Source: Verrucomicrobiaceae bacterium (GTDB lineage: Bacteria; Verrucomicrobiota; Verrucomicrobiia; Verrucomicrobiales; Verrucomicrobiaceae). From it: a stretch of 43,704 nt of DNA. The stretch is from positions 1 through 43,704 of the forward strand of contig JAIYDW010000043.1 in the NCBI GenBank assembly GCA_027487315.1, read 5' to 3'. Below are positions 1 through 9,190 of this stretch, one piece after another; position 1 is the first letter of the stretch; the number at the start of each line of letters is the position of its first letter. A program made the translations under genes and the position numbers. A model generated the notes under the pieces. The model saw only the letters and a list, made by a program, of their open reading frames with translations, searched no databases and was not told the origin of the DNA.

Positions 1-84
1 GTCTCCCACCCCGGTCACGCCGTCTCCCACCCCGGTCACGCCGTCTCCCACCCCGGTCACGCCGTCTCCCACCCCGGATTCGGC
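1..84. repeat. 21-bp tandem repeat, cut by window edge
   Basis: Three identical 21-bp units (1-21, 22-42, 43-63) beginning GTCTCCCACCCC are followed by a fourth unit that matches for its first 14 bases and then diverges. The array runs off the left edge, so its true copy number is unknown. The unit is a multiple of three and has no stop in any plus frame (one frame reads SPTPVTP), so it may be the end of a repeat-rich protein or an intergenic array. The window does not decide. Confidence 0.9.
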
Positions 85-90
85 AAATCC

Positions 91-117
91 GCCCTCGGAT
101 TTACCGAATCCGAGGGC
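91..117. terminator. Perfect 11-bp hairpin, possible terminator of an upstream gene
   Basis: GCCCTCGGATT (91-101) and AATCCGAGGGC (107-117) are perfect complements around a 5-base loop. No T-run follows, so a rho-independent terminator is only a suggestion. It lies between the tandem repeat and the first recognised gene. Confidence 0.4.
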
Positions 118-121
118 ACTC

Positions 122-140
122 ACTGCCCACTATGGGCAGT
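122..140. promoter_or_regulatory. Perfect 8-bp inverted repeat, possible operator
   Basis: ACTGCCCA (122-129) and TGGGCAGT (133-140) form a perfect dyad with a 3-base spacer, 72 bp upstream of a winged-helix regulator gene. Symmetry and position fit an autoregulatory operator for that protein, but this is inference. The TTT after the right arm also allows a terminator reading. Confidence 0.4.
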
Positions 141-212
141 TTCAAGCTTGCCCTCATCCCTCCCAATCGCTAAACCTCCCTTCTCAACGGGCAGCACCTC
201 GTCCTCGTCACC

Positions 213-707
213 ATGCCCACTCAAGACGCCTCCAACCGCCTCCCCGCAGAAAAAGAGCGGTATCAGACGCATCAAAACGAGATCTCCCTGCACATGTCGC
301 ACTTCTTCCTCGACTACCTGCGCGAGATCTACAAGGCCTTCGACGGCGATTTGGCCCTCGTGATCGTGCTCGGAGAAATCGCCCATCACAACCTCTCCAC
401 GCACTTCTCCAAACCCGAGGTGATGCATCCTGATCTCGCCAAAAAACTCGAAGCCGCAGACGTCAACAACCACAAACTCCCCTCCTGCAACGCCTACTCC
501 CTCGCTCAAGCCACCGGCATGCCGCGCGAGACCATCCGCAGAAAAATCCTCCGCTTGAAGGAACTCGGCTGGGTCGAACAAGTCGCCCGCGCCGAAATCC
601 GCATCACCCCCAAAGTGGGCGAACACTTTCAGCCCGACTTCAATTTCAAACTCATGACCAATCTCCTCCAAACCGCCGATCGCATCCGCACTTCACTCGA
701 CTCCTGA
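213..707 (+). CDS. Winged-helix DNA-binding transcriptional regulator
   Basis: A 164-residue protein without signal peptide or membrane segment. Its central-to-C-terminal part holds a winged-helix pattern: YSLAQATGMPRETIRRKILRLKELGWVEQ reads, in pieces, as a helix-turn-helix (SLAQATGMPRETIRRK) followed by a third helix and wing (LKELGWVEQ). The N-terminal half (about residues 25-90) is helical and probably a dimer or sensor part. The sulfatase gene follows 21 bp after its stop, so it is probably the local regulator of the sulfatase, DUF1254 and barrel genes. A perfect inverted repeat upstream could be its operator. The ligand is unknown. An earlier in-frame start is not available with a better signal, so the ATG at 213 is used. 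Confidence 0.75.
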   Translation: MPTQDASNRLPAEKERYQTHQNEISLHMSHFFLDYLREIYKAFDGDLALVIVLGEIAHHNLSTHFSKPEVMHPDLAKKLEAADVNNHKLPSCNAYSLAQATGMPRETIRRKILRLKELGWVEQVARAEIRITPKVGEHFQPDFNFKLMTNLLQTADRIRTSLDS

Positions 708-728
708 ACCCTCGACAGCCCACCTCCC

Positions 729-2234
729 ATGAAAAACCTCCTGGCCATCTTCTGCCTCTCCCTCCTCGGATCGCTGCTTCACGCCGAGACCAAGCGCCCG
801 AACATTCTCGTCATCATGCCGGATGATGTCGGGGTCTCCAACGTCGCCCTCTACAGCCATGGCGTCATGGGCATCCCCACCCCGAACATCGACCGCATCG
901 GGCGCGAAGGCATCCTCTTCACCGACCACTATTCCCACCCCACCTGCACCCCGGGCCGCGCCGCTTTCATCACCGGGCAACTCCCGATCCGCACCGGCCT
1001 GACCACCGTCGGCCTGGCCGGCTCCCCCATCGGCTTGGACAAACGCGACCCCACCCTCGCCGAGGTCCTGAAACCCCTCGGCTACCGCTGCGGTCAGTTC
1101 GGCAAAAACCACCTCGGTGACCGCAACGAGCACCTCCCCACCGTTCACGGTTTCGACGAGTTCTACGGCAACCTCTACCACCTCAACACCGAAGAAGAAC
1201 CCGAACTCGGCGACTGGCCAAAGGACGCGGGCTTCAACAAACGTTACCTCCCTCGCGGCGTCCTCGACTGCGCCGCCAGCGATAAGGACGACCCCACCGT
1301 GGACGAGCGCTTCGGCAAAGTCGGAAGGCAAACCATCAAAGACACCGGCCCTCTGAACTCCAAACGCATGGAAACCGTGGACGACGAGTTCGTCAGCCGC
1401 TCCCTCGCTTTCATGGACAAATCGGTCAAGGAAGGCAAACCCTTCTTCGTCTGGCACAACCCCACGCGCATGCACATCTACACCCACTTGCGCGACGCCC
1501 ACAAAAAACTCGCCGCTCCCCACTCCTCCGAAATGGACATCTATGGCAGCGGCATGATGGAGCTCGACATGCAGGTCGGCCAACTGCTCAAGAAGGTCGA
1601 TGACCTCGGCGTCGCCGACAACACCATCGTCATCTTCACCACCGACAACGGCGCCATGGTCGCCTGGTTCCCTGACGGCGGCAATACCCCCTTCCGCAGT
1701 GAGAAAGCCACCACCTGGGAGGGCGGCGTCCGAGTGCCCATGCTCATCCGCTGGCCCGCCCGCATCAAGCCCGCCAAAATCTCCAACGACATACAAACCA
1801 ACGAAGACATCTTCGCCACCCTCGCCGCCGCCGCAGGCGTCGAGGATGTCGCCGCGCAATTGAAGACCTCTCACCAAGTCATGATCGACGGCGTGAACAA
1901 CCTCGATCACTGGACCAGCGGCGCACCTTCCAAAAGGAACATCGTCCTCTACTACAACGAGGCCGATCTCAGCGCCATCCGAATCGGCAATTGGAAATCC
2001 CACTTCCAGCAGCGCGAGGGTTTCTTCGACTACAACAAACCCAGCGCCCTGCTCTTCAACCTTCGCATGGATCCCTTTGAAAAACACGACTCCCACCACT
2101 CCCAATTCACCGCCATGAAACTCGGCATCGCCTGGGGCGGACAAGTGCAGGACGCGCTGGCAGCCCATTTCCGCACCCTCGCCGAATTCCCGCCACGTCA
2201 AAAAGGCGGCAGCCTCAAGCCCGGCGGAAATTGA
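729..2234 (+). CDS. Secreted arylsulfatase (S1 family)
   Basis: A 501-residue sulfatase with a signal peptide (residues 1-19, ending LLHA-E). Metal ligands are seen at PDD (31-33) and TTDNGA. The maturation motif C-T-P-G-R places the cysteine at residue 73, which sulfatase-modifying enzymes convert to formylglycine. The enzyme should hydrolyse sulfate esters in the periplasm or outside the cell; the substrate is unknown. It is the second gene of a likely operon: regulator 21 bp upstream, DUF1254 gene 16 bp downstream. No formylglycine-generating enzyme or anSME is in the window, so maturation must be encoded elsewhere. No Shine-Dalgarno precedes the ATG. Family assignment is firm. Confidence 0.93.
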   Translation: MKNLLAIFCLSLLGSLLHAETKRPNILVIMPDDVGVSNVALYSHGVMGIPTPNIDRIGREGILFTDHYSHPTCTPGRAAFITGQLPIRTGLTTVGLAGSPIGLDKRDPTLAEVLKPLGYRCGQFGKNHLGDRNEHLPTVHGFDEFYGNLYHLNTEEEPELGDWPKDAGFNKRYLPRGVLDCAASDKDDPTVDERFGKVGRQTIKDTGPLNSKRMETVDDEFVSRSLAFMDKSVKEGKPFFVWHNPTRMHIYTHLRDAHKKLAAPHSSEMDIYGSGMMELDMQVGQLLKKVDDLGVADNTIVIFTTDNGAMVAWFPDGGNTPFRSEKATTWEGGVRVPMLIRWPARIKPAKISNDIQTNEDIFATLAAAAGVEDVAAQLKTSHQVMIDGVNNLDHWTSGAPSKRNIVLYYNEADLSAIRIGNWKSHFQQREGFFDYNKPSALLFNLRMDPFEKHDSHHSQFTAMKLGIAWGGQVQDALAAHFRTLAEFPPRQKGGSLKPGGN

Positions 2235-2250
2235 TTCACCAGCCGCCCCA

Positions 2251-3666
2251 ATGAAACTCCTGGCCGCTTCCTTGCTCCTGCTGGGCACCGTTCATGCCGA
2301 GCCACCTCTGATCGAGACTTTCCGGCTGGATCTCTCGCCTGCGGAGATCGAGCAAGGCCGCACGCTCCAAACCCGCGCCATCGCCTCGCACGCCTACCTT
2401 TATCAACTCCCCGCCTTCCTTCATCTTCGCCAGATCGGCGAGTACCTCCAGGGCCGCGATCACCTGGCCCCCGGCCAGACTCCCCTCGGTGGCTGGATGC
2501 TCGTGCGCGATCTTTCCACGCCAAAAACAACCAACACCATGCCCAACGTGGACACCCTCTACGGGGCCGCCTACGTCTGGCTGGAAAAGCAGGGACCCGT
2601 CGTGCTCACCGTACCGGAAATCAAAGGCCGCTACTATTCGGTCGCCCTGCATGACGCGTGGTTCAACAGCATCGACGTCGTCGGCACGCGCACAAACGGC
2701 GGAGAAGCGGGCAGCTATCTCATCGTCCCGCCCGGCTGGAAGGGAAGCAAGCCGGAGGGCATCACCCGCGTCATCACCGCCTCCACTTCGGTCATCAATC
2801 TTTACCAGCGCATCTACCTGAACTCGCACGACGACATCGCAAACATCCGCGCTTTGCAGGATCAAATCACGCTCGCACCGCTCAACACCTGGAAGCAACC
2901 CGACGCCAAATTACCACCCGTGAATGACAGAGTCTTCCGACTCCCCGGCCTGCGCGACACGCGCGATCCGCTTCGCTTCTTCGAAGTCACCAACACCTAC
3001 ACAGGCATCACGCCGCCACCGCCGGGCGATGAAGCTTTGCTCGCACTATTTGCCACGGCTGGCCTTGGCCCCCATCAGAAGTTGCCCGCAGAAACTGCAA
3101 CATGCAAAGCCATCGCCGAAGGTGCCGCAGACGCCCAGCACATCATCAACGCCGAAATCTGCTCCGGCCCTTTCCTCAACGGCTGGCGCGTGCCCAAGCC
3201 CAACAACGCCAAGCCCGGCCCCCATTCGCTCGACCGCGCCGTGGCGCAACTCGTGCACATCGGCGTGCTGCCTTCGGAGGAGGCTCTCTACTACATCAGC
3301 TACCGCGATGGCAACGACGCCCCGCTGGACGGTCGGAAGACCAACCGTCTCACCTTTGCCAAAGGCCAACTCCCTCCCATCGACGACCGCGCGTTCTGGT
3401 CACTCACCATGTATGACGACAAATCGCTGCTCGTAGAGAATCCCATCCACCGCTACGCCATCCGGCCTGACACGGAAGGCCTCACCTTTGGCGACGACGG
3501 TTCCCTCACGCTCTACCTTCAGCACGAAAAGCCCGCCGACGCGCCACCCGGTAACTGGCTCCCCGCGCCCGACGGCTCCTTCATCGTCGCCCTTCGTTGC
3601 TACCTGCCGAAAGCCGCCGCCGTGAATGGCACCTGGTTCCCACCCGCCATTCTTCCTCAGCCATGA
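2251..3666 (+). CDS. DUF1254/DUF1214 domain secreted protein
   Basis: A 471-residue protein with a short signal peptide (MKLLAASLLLLGTVHA). The N-terminal part carries the DUF1254 signature (PNVDTLYGAAYVWL, then GRYYSVALHDAW) and the last ~110 residues the DUF1214 signature (SLTMYD, ending PDGSFIVALRCYLPK). Together these make the full-length family. The family is widespread but its reaction is not established. Its tight placement after a sulfatase, and its 4-bp ATGA overlap with the following barrel gene, suggest a role in the same substrate pathway in the periplasm. Confidence 0.88.
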   Translation: MKLLAASLLLLGTVHAEPPLIETFRLDLSPAEIEQGRTLQTRAIASHAYLYQLPAFLHLRQIGEYLQGRDHLAPGQTPLGGWMLVRDLSTPKTTNTMPNVDTLYGAAYVWLEKQGPVVLTVPEIKGRYYSVALHDAWFNSIDVVGTRTNGGEAGSYLIVPPGWKGSKPEGITRVITASTSVINLYQRIYLNSHDDIANIRALQDQITLAPLNTWKQPDAKLPPVNDRVFRLPGLRDTRDPLRFFEVTNTYTGITPPPPGDEALLALFATAGLGPHQKLPAETATCKAIAEGAADAQHIINAEICSGPFLNGWRVPKPNNAKPGPHSLDRAVAQLVHIGVLPSEEALYYISYRDGNDAPLDGRKTNRLTFAKGQLPPIDDRAFWSLTMYDDKSLLVENPIHRYAIRPDTEGLTFGDDGSLTLYLQHEKPADAPPGNWLPAPDGSFIVALRCYLPKAAAVNGTWFPPAILPQP

Positions 3667-4418
3667 ATCCCTTCCGCACCATCCTCGCCGCACTCATTGC
3701 AGTGCCTCTTTTCCTCCAGGCCGAGACCCCTGCCGAAGACGCCGCTGTGCGAGGTGTAAACCCAGCGGACAACCTGACCAAGTTCGAGATCTTGCCCAAG
3801 TTCACCATGCTGGACGCTAGCAATGACATCTCAGTCTCCACGATGACCTTCAAATACGACCGCGCCTTTCAGGGCATCTACGGTCTGAACTTCGAACTGC
3901 CCACCGCCTACTTCGATTCGCCTTTTGCCGAGGAGTTGGGCATCGGCGATCTCAATGTCCGCGCCCGCTACCAGCACCAAGCCGGACGCTGGACCTTCAT
4001 CGCGGGAGCCGAAGCCGTGTTCCCCATCGCCTCCGATGACACCCTGGGCACCGGCAAGTATCAGCTCAATCCAACGGTCGTCGCCGTCTATGCCTTCTCG
4101 GCCCAAACCTTCGCCGCCCTGGCTGCCAAGCATCTCTTCTCCATCGCCGGCGACTCCGACCGCGCCGACATCGTGCAGGGTCAGTATCGCCTCATCCTCG
4201 CCCACACCACGCCCGGCGGATGGTGGTTCCTCGCGGATCCCCAACTCTGGGTGGACTACGATAACGGCAGCCGCATCCACTTCGCACCCGAGGTGGAGAT
4301 CGGTAAGATGATCAACAAAACCACGGGCATCTGGCTTCGCGCCGGTTCACACCTCGCCGGTGAATGGAAAAGAGACGACTGGAACATCAGCGCCGGCATC
4401 CGCTTCATCTCTTTCTAA
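3663..4418 (+). CDS. Outer-membrane beta-barrel protein, transporter-like
   Basis: A 251-residue protein. The start at 3663 is chosen because it gives a clean signal peptide (MNPFRTILAALIAVPLFLQA-E) and an ATGA overlap with the upstream stop. After about residue 40 the sequence shows alternating amphipathic strands with aromatic ends and finishes with phenylalanine (GIRFISF), as expected for an outer-membrane barrel. It resembles the loose group of phenol-degradation MetA-like barrels (PF13557), but less clearly than its neighbour. Probable role: passage of a hydrophobic or aromatic substrate for the sulfatase/DUF1254 cluster. Function is inferred. Confidence 0.7.
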   Translation: MNPFRTILAALIAVPLFLQAETPAEDAAVRGVNPADNLTKFEILPKFTMLDASNDISVSTMTFKYDRAFQGIYGLNFELPTAYFDSPFAEELGIGDLNVRARYQHQAGRWTFIAGAEAVFPIASDDTLGTGKYQLNPTVVAVYAFSAQTFAALAAKHLFSIAGDSDRADIVQGQYRLILAHTTPGGWWFLADPQLWVDYDNGSRIHFAPEVEIGKMINKTTGIWLRAGSHLAGEWKRDDWNISAGIRFISF

Positions 4419-4440
4419 TGGCCCACAAGCTCCCACCAAT

Positions 4441-5391
4441 ATGACTCCAAATCGCTCCCTCTATTTCGCCCTCGCCGCCTCTCTGCTCCTGACACCTCTG
4501 TTCACGAATGCCGGCGAGATCGGTCATCAAGGCGGTGGAGCCTTCAATCCCGGAGATTACTTCGCCCCGCCCAAAGCATTCATCTTTTCCCTCTACGGAA
4601 ATGCCTACAACACCACCGCCCTGCGCGATGGCGCAGGCAACGAGATCACCGGCTTCAATCTACTCAACCAGCGGATCGACCTCGATATCGATGTCCAATC
4701 CTTTCAGATCATCCCTATGATCATCTGGAGCCCTGGCGTGAAGTTCCTCGGCGCGGACGTGTCCACGCTCCTCATGCCCATCTACGGGCAGACCAGCATT
4801 GCCGCCAACCTAAGCGCTTTCGGTCGTCGCATTCAAATTGATGAGGACGTGTGGGGCTTTCAAGACAGTTACGTGCAACCGGCGTGGCTCACCTGGCGCA
4901 CCGCCCATTGGGACTTCAGCACCTCCTATGGCTTCTGGGCCCCCACCGGTTCTTATGAGCCCGATGCGCTCGACAACACCGGCGCGGGATTCTGGTCCCA
5001 CCTCTTCCGCGCCTCCACCGCCTGGTCGCCCGATGGAAAACGCGGCACGCTCTTCTCCGCTTCCCTGGCCTACGAATTCAACAGCGACAAAAAAGGCCTC
5101 GACCTCACCCCAGGCTCCCACCTCACCTTGGATCTCGGTGCCAAAAAAACCTTCTCGGAGCGATTCGAGATGGGCGTCTATGGCTTCGCCCAATGGCAGG
5201 TCACAGACGACCAAGGCCGCGATGCCGTGAATCCCGACACCCACGACCGCCTCTTCGGAGCAGGCGTTTACGCATCCTATTGGTTCGTTCCGCAAAAGTT
5301 CGGAATCCTCGCCCGTCAAACCTTCGAGTTCGCCGCCCGCGATCGCTTCGAAGGCCGCAGCACCGCCTTGGGATTTAATGTTGTCTTTTGA
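4441..5391 (+). CDS. Outer-membrane beta-barrel, PF13557-like (phenol MetA pathway)
   Basis: A 316-residue protein whose start at 4441 gives a signal peptide (to TNA-G, about residue 24). The mature N-terminus is Gly-rich (GEIGHQGGGAFNPGDYFAPP), typical of the MetA-pathway/SphA barrel group, followed by repeated amphipathic strands and a C-terminal F (LGFNVVF). It lies 22 bp after another barrel gene and closes the operon that begins at 213. It probably forms an uptake channel for a lipophilic or aromatic compound; the compound is unknown. The next gene is convergent, 38 bp away. Confidence 0.78.
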   Translation: MTPNRSLYFALAASLLLTPLFTNAGEIGHQGGGAFNPGDYFAPPKAFIFSLYGNAYNTTALRDGAGNEITGFNLLNQRIDLDIDVQSFQIIPMIIWSPGVKFLGADVSTLLMPIYGQTSIAANLSAFGRRIQIDEDVWGFQDSYVQPAWLTWRTAHWDFSTSYGFWAPTGSYEPDALDNTGAGFWSHLFRASTAWSPDGKRGTLFSASLAYEFNSDKKGLDLTPGSHLTLDLGAKKTFSERFEMGVYGFAQWQVTDDQGRDAVNPDTHDRLFGAGVYASYWFVPQKFGILARQTFEFAARDRFEGRSTALGFNVVF

Positions 5392-5429
5392 GCCAAGACC
5401 AAACACAGCCACCCCATCGCCGCCTCGCC

Positions 5430-6395
5430 CTAGCGCCCCATTCGCACCGTCTGACTCGGCTTCTCTCCAAACAGATGCCGATAACTCGCAGCAAAGCGTC
5501 CCAGATGAGACATGCCGTGTTGGAACGCGATGTCGATGATCGGCGCATCACTCACACGGAGTTCGCGGCGAATCGCATTCAACCGCAGCGCCTGAAGGAA
5601 ATCGCGCGGGCTTTGGTCAAAAGTCGAACGAAAGGCATACTCCAGTTCCCTCCGGCTGACTCTCAGCGCCGCGCAGAGATCCGGAATCTGCAAAGGCTCG
5701 CCAAGCTCATCTCGCATCAGCGTCTCCGCGCTTCGAGCCAACCGGGCGCGATTGCGCAACGCCTCCCGCTTTGGAGGCGCCGCCGTCCGTGACTCCCATG
5801 CGGTAATCCCCAGCCCAGTCAACAGACGGGTCGCCTCATTCGCCACCGTTGCCGCCAACGCTGGCTCCTGTTGGGCCCGCCTCAGCCGACTCCTCAAGTT
5901 CATCACCTGCTGAGTCAAATGAGCAAAGGCCGAGGACGTAAAATGGTGCGCCGCCACGCAGCCAAACGCCCCAGCCTCCGGAGACGCCACCCGCCGGCAG
6001 TGCTCCCAAAGCCTGGGAGAAAGGCCCACCGAGAAGCAAAGAAATCCAAGGGTCGTGCATCCATCGATCGGTTCCCCGGGCGGCGTGCACACCATGGTTC
6101 CCGAGGGTGCCTCCAGTCCATACCACGTGGAAGGCGTCGGACTGCACATGATGCCAAGTGAAGCCCAGCCCTTTGGCAGACCGCCGAAAATGCGTGCTCG
6201 CACATGTGCCTCGTGGAAATCAATCGCCCAGCACGGCGACTGAAACTGCTCAATGAGCGTCGGCCGCAACGGGCGAGAGAGAAAGTCGGCCCTCAACGAG
6301 CCCCCTGAAACCGCCACACTGAACTCATCCGGATCATCCAGTCGAAAGGCCGCCTGCCGAAAGGCGGGCGTGAGATGCTGCATCGTGAGGGGCAC
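5430..6395 (-). CDS. AraC-family transcriptional regulator
   Basis: A 321-residue protein with a C-terminal double helix-turn-helix of the AraC type (about residues 225-320): an IPDLCAALRVSRRELEYAF first helix pair, the PRDFLQALRLNAIR linker, and the closing ISHLGRF-like motif (GMSHLGRFAASYRHLFGEKPS). The N-terminal ~190 residues are a sensor domain not recognised precisely. The start is a GTG at 6395 or an ATG at 6383; neither has a Shine-Dalgarno. It is divergent from the sulfatase at 6477 and convergent with the barrel gene ending 5391, so it probably controls one or both sulfatase clusters. Confidence 0.9.
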   Translation of the reverse strand: MPLTMQHLTPAFRQAAFRLDDPDEFSVAVSGGSLRADFLSRPLRPTLIEQFQSPCWAIDFHEAHVRARIFGGLPKGWASLGIMCSPTPSTWYGLEAPSGTMVCTPPGEPIDGCTTLGFLCFSVGLSPRLWEHCRRVASPEAGAFGCVAAHHFTSSAFAHLTQQVMNLRSRLRRAQQEPALAATVANEATRLLTGLGITAWESRTAAPPKREALRNRARLARSAETLMRDELGEPLQIPDLCAALRVSRRELEYAFRSTFDQSPRDFLQALRLNAIRRELRVSDAPIIDIAFQHGMSHLGRFAASYRHLFGEKPSQTVRMGR

Positions 6396-6476
6396 CCACG
6401 GATTGTGCGCAAAATGGATAGAATTTCATCTTCAAAGATGAAAGCCTTCCGCAGCCACCCCCCTCCTCTTCATCCC

Positions 6477-7901
6477 ATGACTCAAATCAACGCCCTCCTG
6501 ACCGCTCTCTGCCTGGCCGTCGCCCTCACAGCGTCAGCCGCGACACAGCCGAACATCATCCACATCGTCGCCGATGACCTCGGCTGGAAAGATGTCGGCT
6601 TCAATGGCTGCACCGACATCAAGACCCCCAACATCGACGCCCTCGCCGCTGGCGGGGCCAAGCTCTCCAACTTCTACGTGCAACCCATGTGCACGCCCAC
6701 CCGCGCCGCCTTGATGACCGGACGCTATCCCTTCCGCTACGGCCTCCAAACCGCCGTCATCCCCTCCGTGTCCGCCTACGGTCTGGACACCGACGAGTTC
6801 CTCATGCCGCAGTGCCTGAAGGACGCAGGCTACAAGACCGCCATCATCGGCAAATGGCACCTCGGACATGCGGACAAAAAATGGTGGCCGAAGCAGCGCG
6901 GCTTTGACTACCAATACGGCGCCATGATTGGCGAGCTGGATTACTTCACCCACAGCGAGCACGGCGTGCTGGACTGGTTCCGCGACAACGAACCCCTGAA
7001 CGAGGAAGGCTACACCACCACACTCATCGGACAGGACGCCGTCAAATACCTCAGCGCTCAGCAGCCCGACAAACCCTTCTATCTCTACCTCACCTTCAAC
7101 GCCCCCCACACTCCCTACCAGGCCCCGCAGGAATACATCGACCGCTACCCCTCCATCGCCGACCCCACCCGCCGCACCTACGCCGGCATGGTCACCTGCT
7201 TGGATGACGAGATCGGCAAAGTCGTCGCCGCCCTGGAGAAACACCAGCTTCGCGACAACACCCTCATCCTTTTCCATAGCGACAACGGCGGCACCAAGAA
7301 CGCCATGTTCGCCGGAGTCATGGCCGACATGTCAAAGGTGAAGATCCCCTGCGACAACGGCCCCTATCGCGACGGAAAAGGCTCGCTGTTCGACGGAGCC
7401 ACCCGCGTCTGCGCCCTCGCCAACTGGCCCGGCAAAATCAAGGCCGGCACCGTGGACGGCCTCATCCACGCCGTGGACCTCTATCCCACCCTGGCGGGCC
7501 TCGCAGGTGCCAGCACGCAGAAATGCAAACCCCTGGATGGCGTCAACGTCTGGGACACCCTCTCCACCGGCGCCCCCTCTCCGCGCAACGAGATCGTTTA
7601 CAACATCGAGCCCTTCCGCGGTGCCGTGCGGCAGGGAAATTGGAAGCTCATCTGGCGCACCCTTCTGCCCTCCAGTGTAGACCTCTACAACCTCGCCGAA
7701 GACCCCTCCGAGACCACCAACCTGGCCGAGCGTCATCCCGACAAAGTCACCGCCATGCAGCAGCGCTTGGACACCCTGGCCAAAGAAGCCGTCAAACCGC
7801 TCTTCCTCACCGACCAATTCAAGGTGGTCATGAAAAACATGGCCGGAGAACCTGTCATGCCCACCGCAGAAGGCTTTGGCGATCCCGACAAAGCCCATTG
7901 A
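6477..7901 (+). CDS. Secreted arylsulfatase B-like (S1 family)
   Basis: A 474-residue sulfatase. The start at 6477 gives a proper signal peptide (MTQINALLTALCLAVALTAS-A); an ATG at 6438 would add 13 residues before it. The metal motif ADDLGWKDVG (32-41) and the formylglycine motif C-T-P-T-R with Cys72 are intact, as are GKWHLGH and SDNGGTK. The pattern is closest to arylsulfatase B/N-acetylgalactosamine-4-sulfatase-like bacterial enzymes; the true substrate is unknown. It probably forms a two-gene unit with the barrel gene 42 bp downstream, under the divergent AraC regulator. Confidence 0.92.
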   Translation: MTQINALLTALCLAVALTASAATQPNIIHIVADDLGWKDVGFNGCTDIKTPNIDALAAGGAKLSNFYVQPMCTPTRAALMTGRYPFRYGLQTAVIPSVSAYGLDTDEFLMPQCLKDAGYKTAIIGKWHLGHADKKWWPKQRGFDYQYGAMIGELDYFTHSEHGVLDWFRDNEPLNEEGYTTTLIGQDAVKYLSAQQPDKPFYLYLTFNAPHTPYQAPQEYIDRYPSIADPTRRTYAGMVTCLDDEIGKVVAALEKHQLRDNTLILFHSDNGGTKNAMFAGVMADMSKVKIPCDNGPYRDGKGSLFDGATRVCALANWPGKIKAGTVDGLIHAVDLYPTLAGLAGASTQKCKPLDGVNVWDTLSTGAPSPRNEIVYNIEPFRGAVRQGNWKLIWRTLLPSSVDLYNLAEDPSETTNLAERHPDKVTAMQQRLDTLAKEAVKPLFLTDQFKVVMKNMAGEPVMPTAEGFGDPDKAH

Positions 7902-7943
7902 GAAACCCGCTCCCTTCACCCCCTGAATCCACCTTTCAACGCC

Positions 7944-8735
7944 ATGAAAACAAACCCCCTCCTCGCCCTGCTCCTCACCGTCACCGTCACCGTCACGCTC
8001 AGCGCCCACGCCGGCACCGAACCCGCCCCCGGCCCCGCAGTCATCACCCCGACACCTGCCGCAGAGGGCTGGTGGCTCCGCGCCGCACCCTACGGCTGGG
8101 TCACCGCCATTGAAGGCGACATGCGCATCGGCCCCTTGAGCACCCCGGTCGATGTCAGCATGAAAGACGCTCTGGAAGACCTCGACATGGCCGCCATGGG
8201 CATTCTCGAGGCAGGCTTCGGCCGCTGGTCTCTCGGCGCCGACATCACTTACGTCAAAGTGTCCGACGACATCGGCGGCGGCGGAAGGCTCTTCCGCAGC
8301 TTCCGAATGGAGCAAAAGCAGTGGGTCATCAATCCCACCGTGGCCTACCGGGCCATCGAAACCGACGGCTACTACATGGAGGTCTTCGGCGGCGTGCGCA
8401 TTAACATCCTCGAGGCAGATCTGACCGGTCGCTTCGTTGGCGGTGGGCAGGAAACACGCGGCACCAGTGTGGACTGGGTGGACCCCGTGATCGGCGTGCG
8501 CGGTCAGGCAGAAATCACTGACCGCTGGTTCTTTCGCTACAATGGCGACATCGGCGGCTTCGGCGCCGGCTCCGACCTCACCTGGCAGGCCTTCGCCGGT
8601 CTCGGCTTCCGCTTGAACGACCACCTTAGCCTCGGCCTCGGCTATCGCGCCCTCGCCGTGGACTACAACAAAGGCGCCTTCGCCCTCGACACCCTCACCC
8701 ACGGCCCCTTGATGGGACTCGAAGTGCGTTGGTGA
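7944..8735 (+). CDS. Outer-membrane beta-barrel protein, hypothetical
   Basis: A 263-residue protein with a signal peptide rich in Thr-Val pairs (residues 1-23). The rest shows regular beta-strand alternation, a GVRGQAEITDRWFFRYNGDIGG-type strand pair (given here in part) and a C-terminal aromatic (GLEVRW), typical of small outer-membrane barrels. It follows a sulfatase by 42 bp. The start at 7944 is the only one giving a signal peptide. It may serve substrate entry or envelope integrity; no specific family name is supported. Confidence 0.7.
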   Translation: MKTNPLLALLLTVTVTVTLSAHAGTEPAPGPAVITPTPAAEGWWLRAAPYGWVTAIEGDMRIGPLSTPVDVSMKDALEDLDMAAMGILEAGFGRWSLGADITYVKVSDDIGGGGRLFRSFRMEQKQWVINPTVAYRAIETDGYYMEVFGGVRINILEADLTGRFVGGGQETRGTSVDWVDPVIGVRGQAEITDRWFFRYNGDIGGFGAGSDLTWQAFAGLGFRLNDHLSLGLGYRALAVDYNKGAFALDTLTHGPLMGLEVRW

Positions 8736-9190
8736 GTTGCTTTTGGTTCTTGGTTCTGTCGACTTCTGGCAGAAGCGAAGCCAAAGCGGGGAGCTAACAA
8801 AGTTGTAGCCGGGGACATCGGCCCCAGAGTCACAGGAACGCCAAAGAGTCGCGCCTTGAGCATCGGCGCGCGGAATGCCGATTCCGCAGCAACGTCGCCC
8901 CCCAACCCCCGCCGAGCTTCCCACCCAACCGCAAAACCTACCGCCCGCAGGGCTTCCGAACGGTCGGCCAAAGTGGGTCACGCAGCGGCGCGGAAAGAAA
9001 GGGTTTGAAGAGGGAAAGCCGCGAGCGACTCGCACGAGGCAATGAGCAGTGGGCCTTTCGCTTCGGAACTGCGGAGGTAAGGGCAAAATTTCGAAAACAG
9101 GGAAGACAACCCACCTTCCTTTGTGGAGTTGCCAATCGCCCGCAAATTCGATATTCTTCGCCGCATCCCCGATTCACCCTTCCACACTCC
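8736..9190. other. 455-bp stretch without a recognised gene
   Basis: No frame here has a credible start with protein-like composition. Purine-rich blocks and short dyads are present, for example ATCGGC and GCCGAT flanking a 9-base spacer near 8861-8882. The part around 8800-8830 (GTAGCCGGGGACATCGGCCCC) looks like an eroded palindromic intergenic repeat. The promoter of the EF-hand lipoprotein gene must lie in the last ~150 bases, but no convincing -35/-10 pair stands out. Confidence 0.5.

Noticed and set aside
1-84. CRISPR array
   Set aside because: The units are contiguous without unique spacers.
693-2288. Long open minus-strand frame opposite the first sulfatase, and similar long frames opposite 17420-19195 and 34796-35746
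   Set aside because: High GC keeps antisense frames open; their products are Gly/Val/Glu-rich with no domain, signal or start context, while the opposite frames encode known families.
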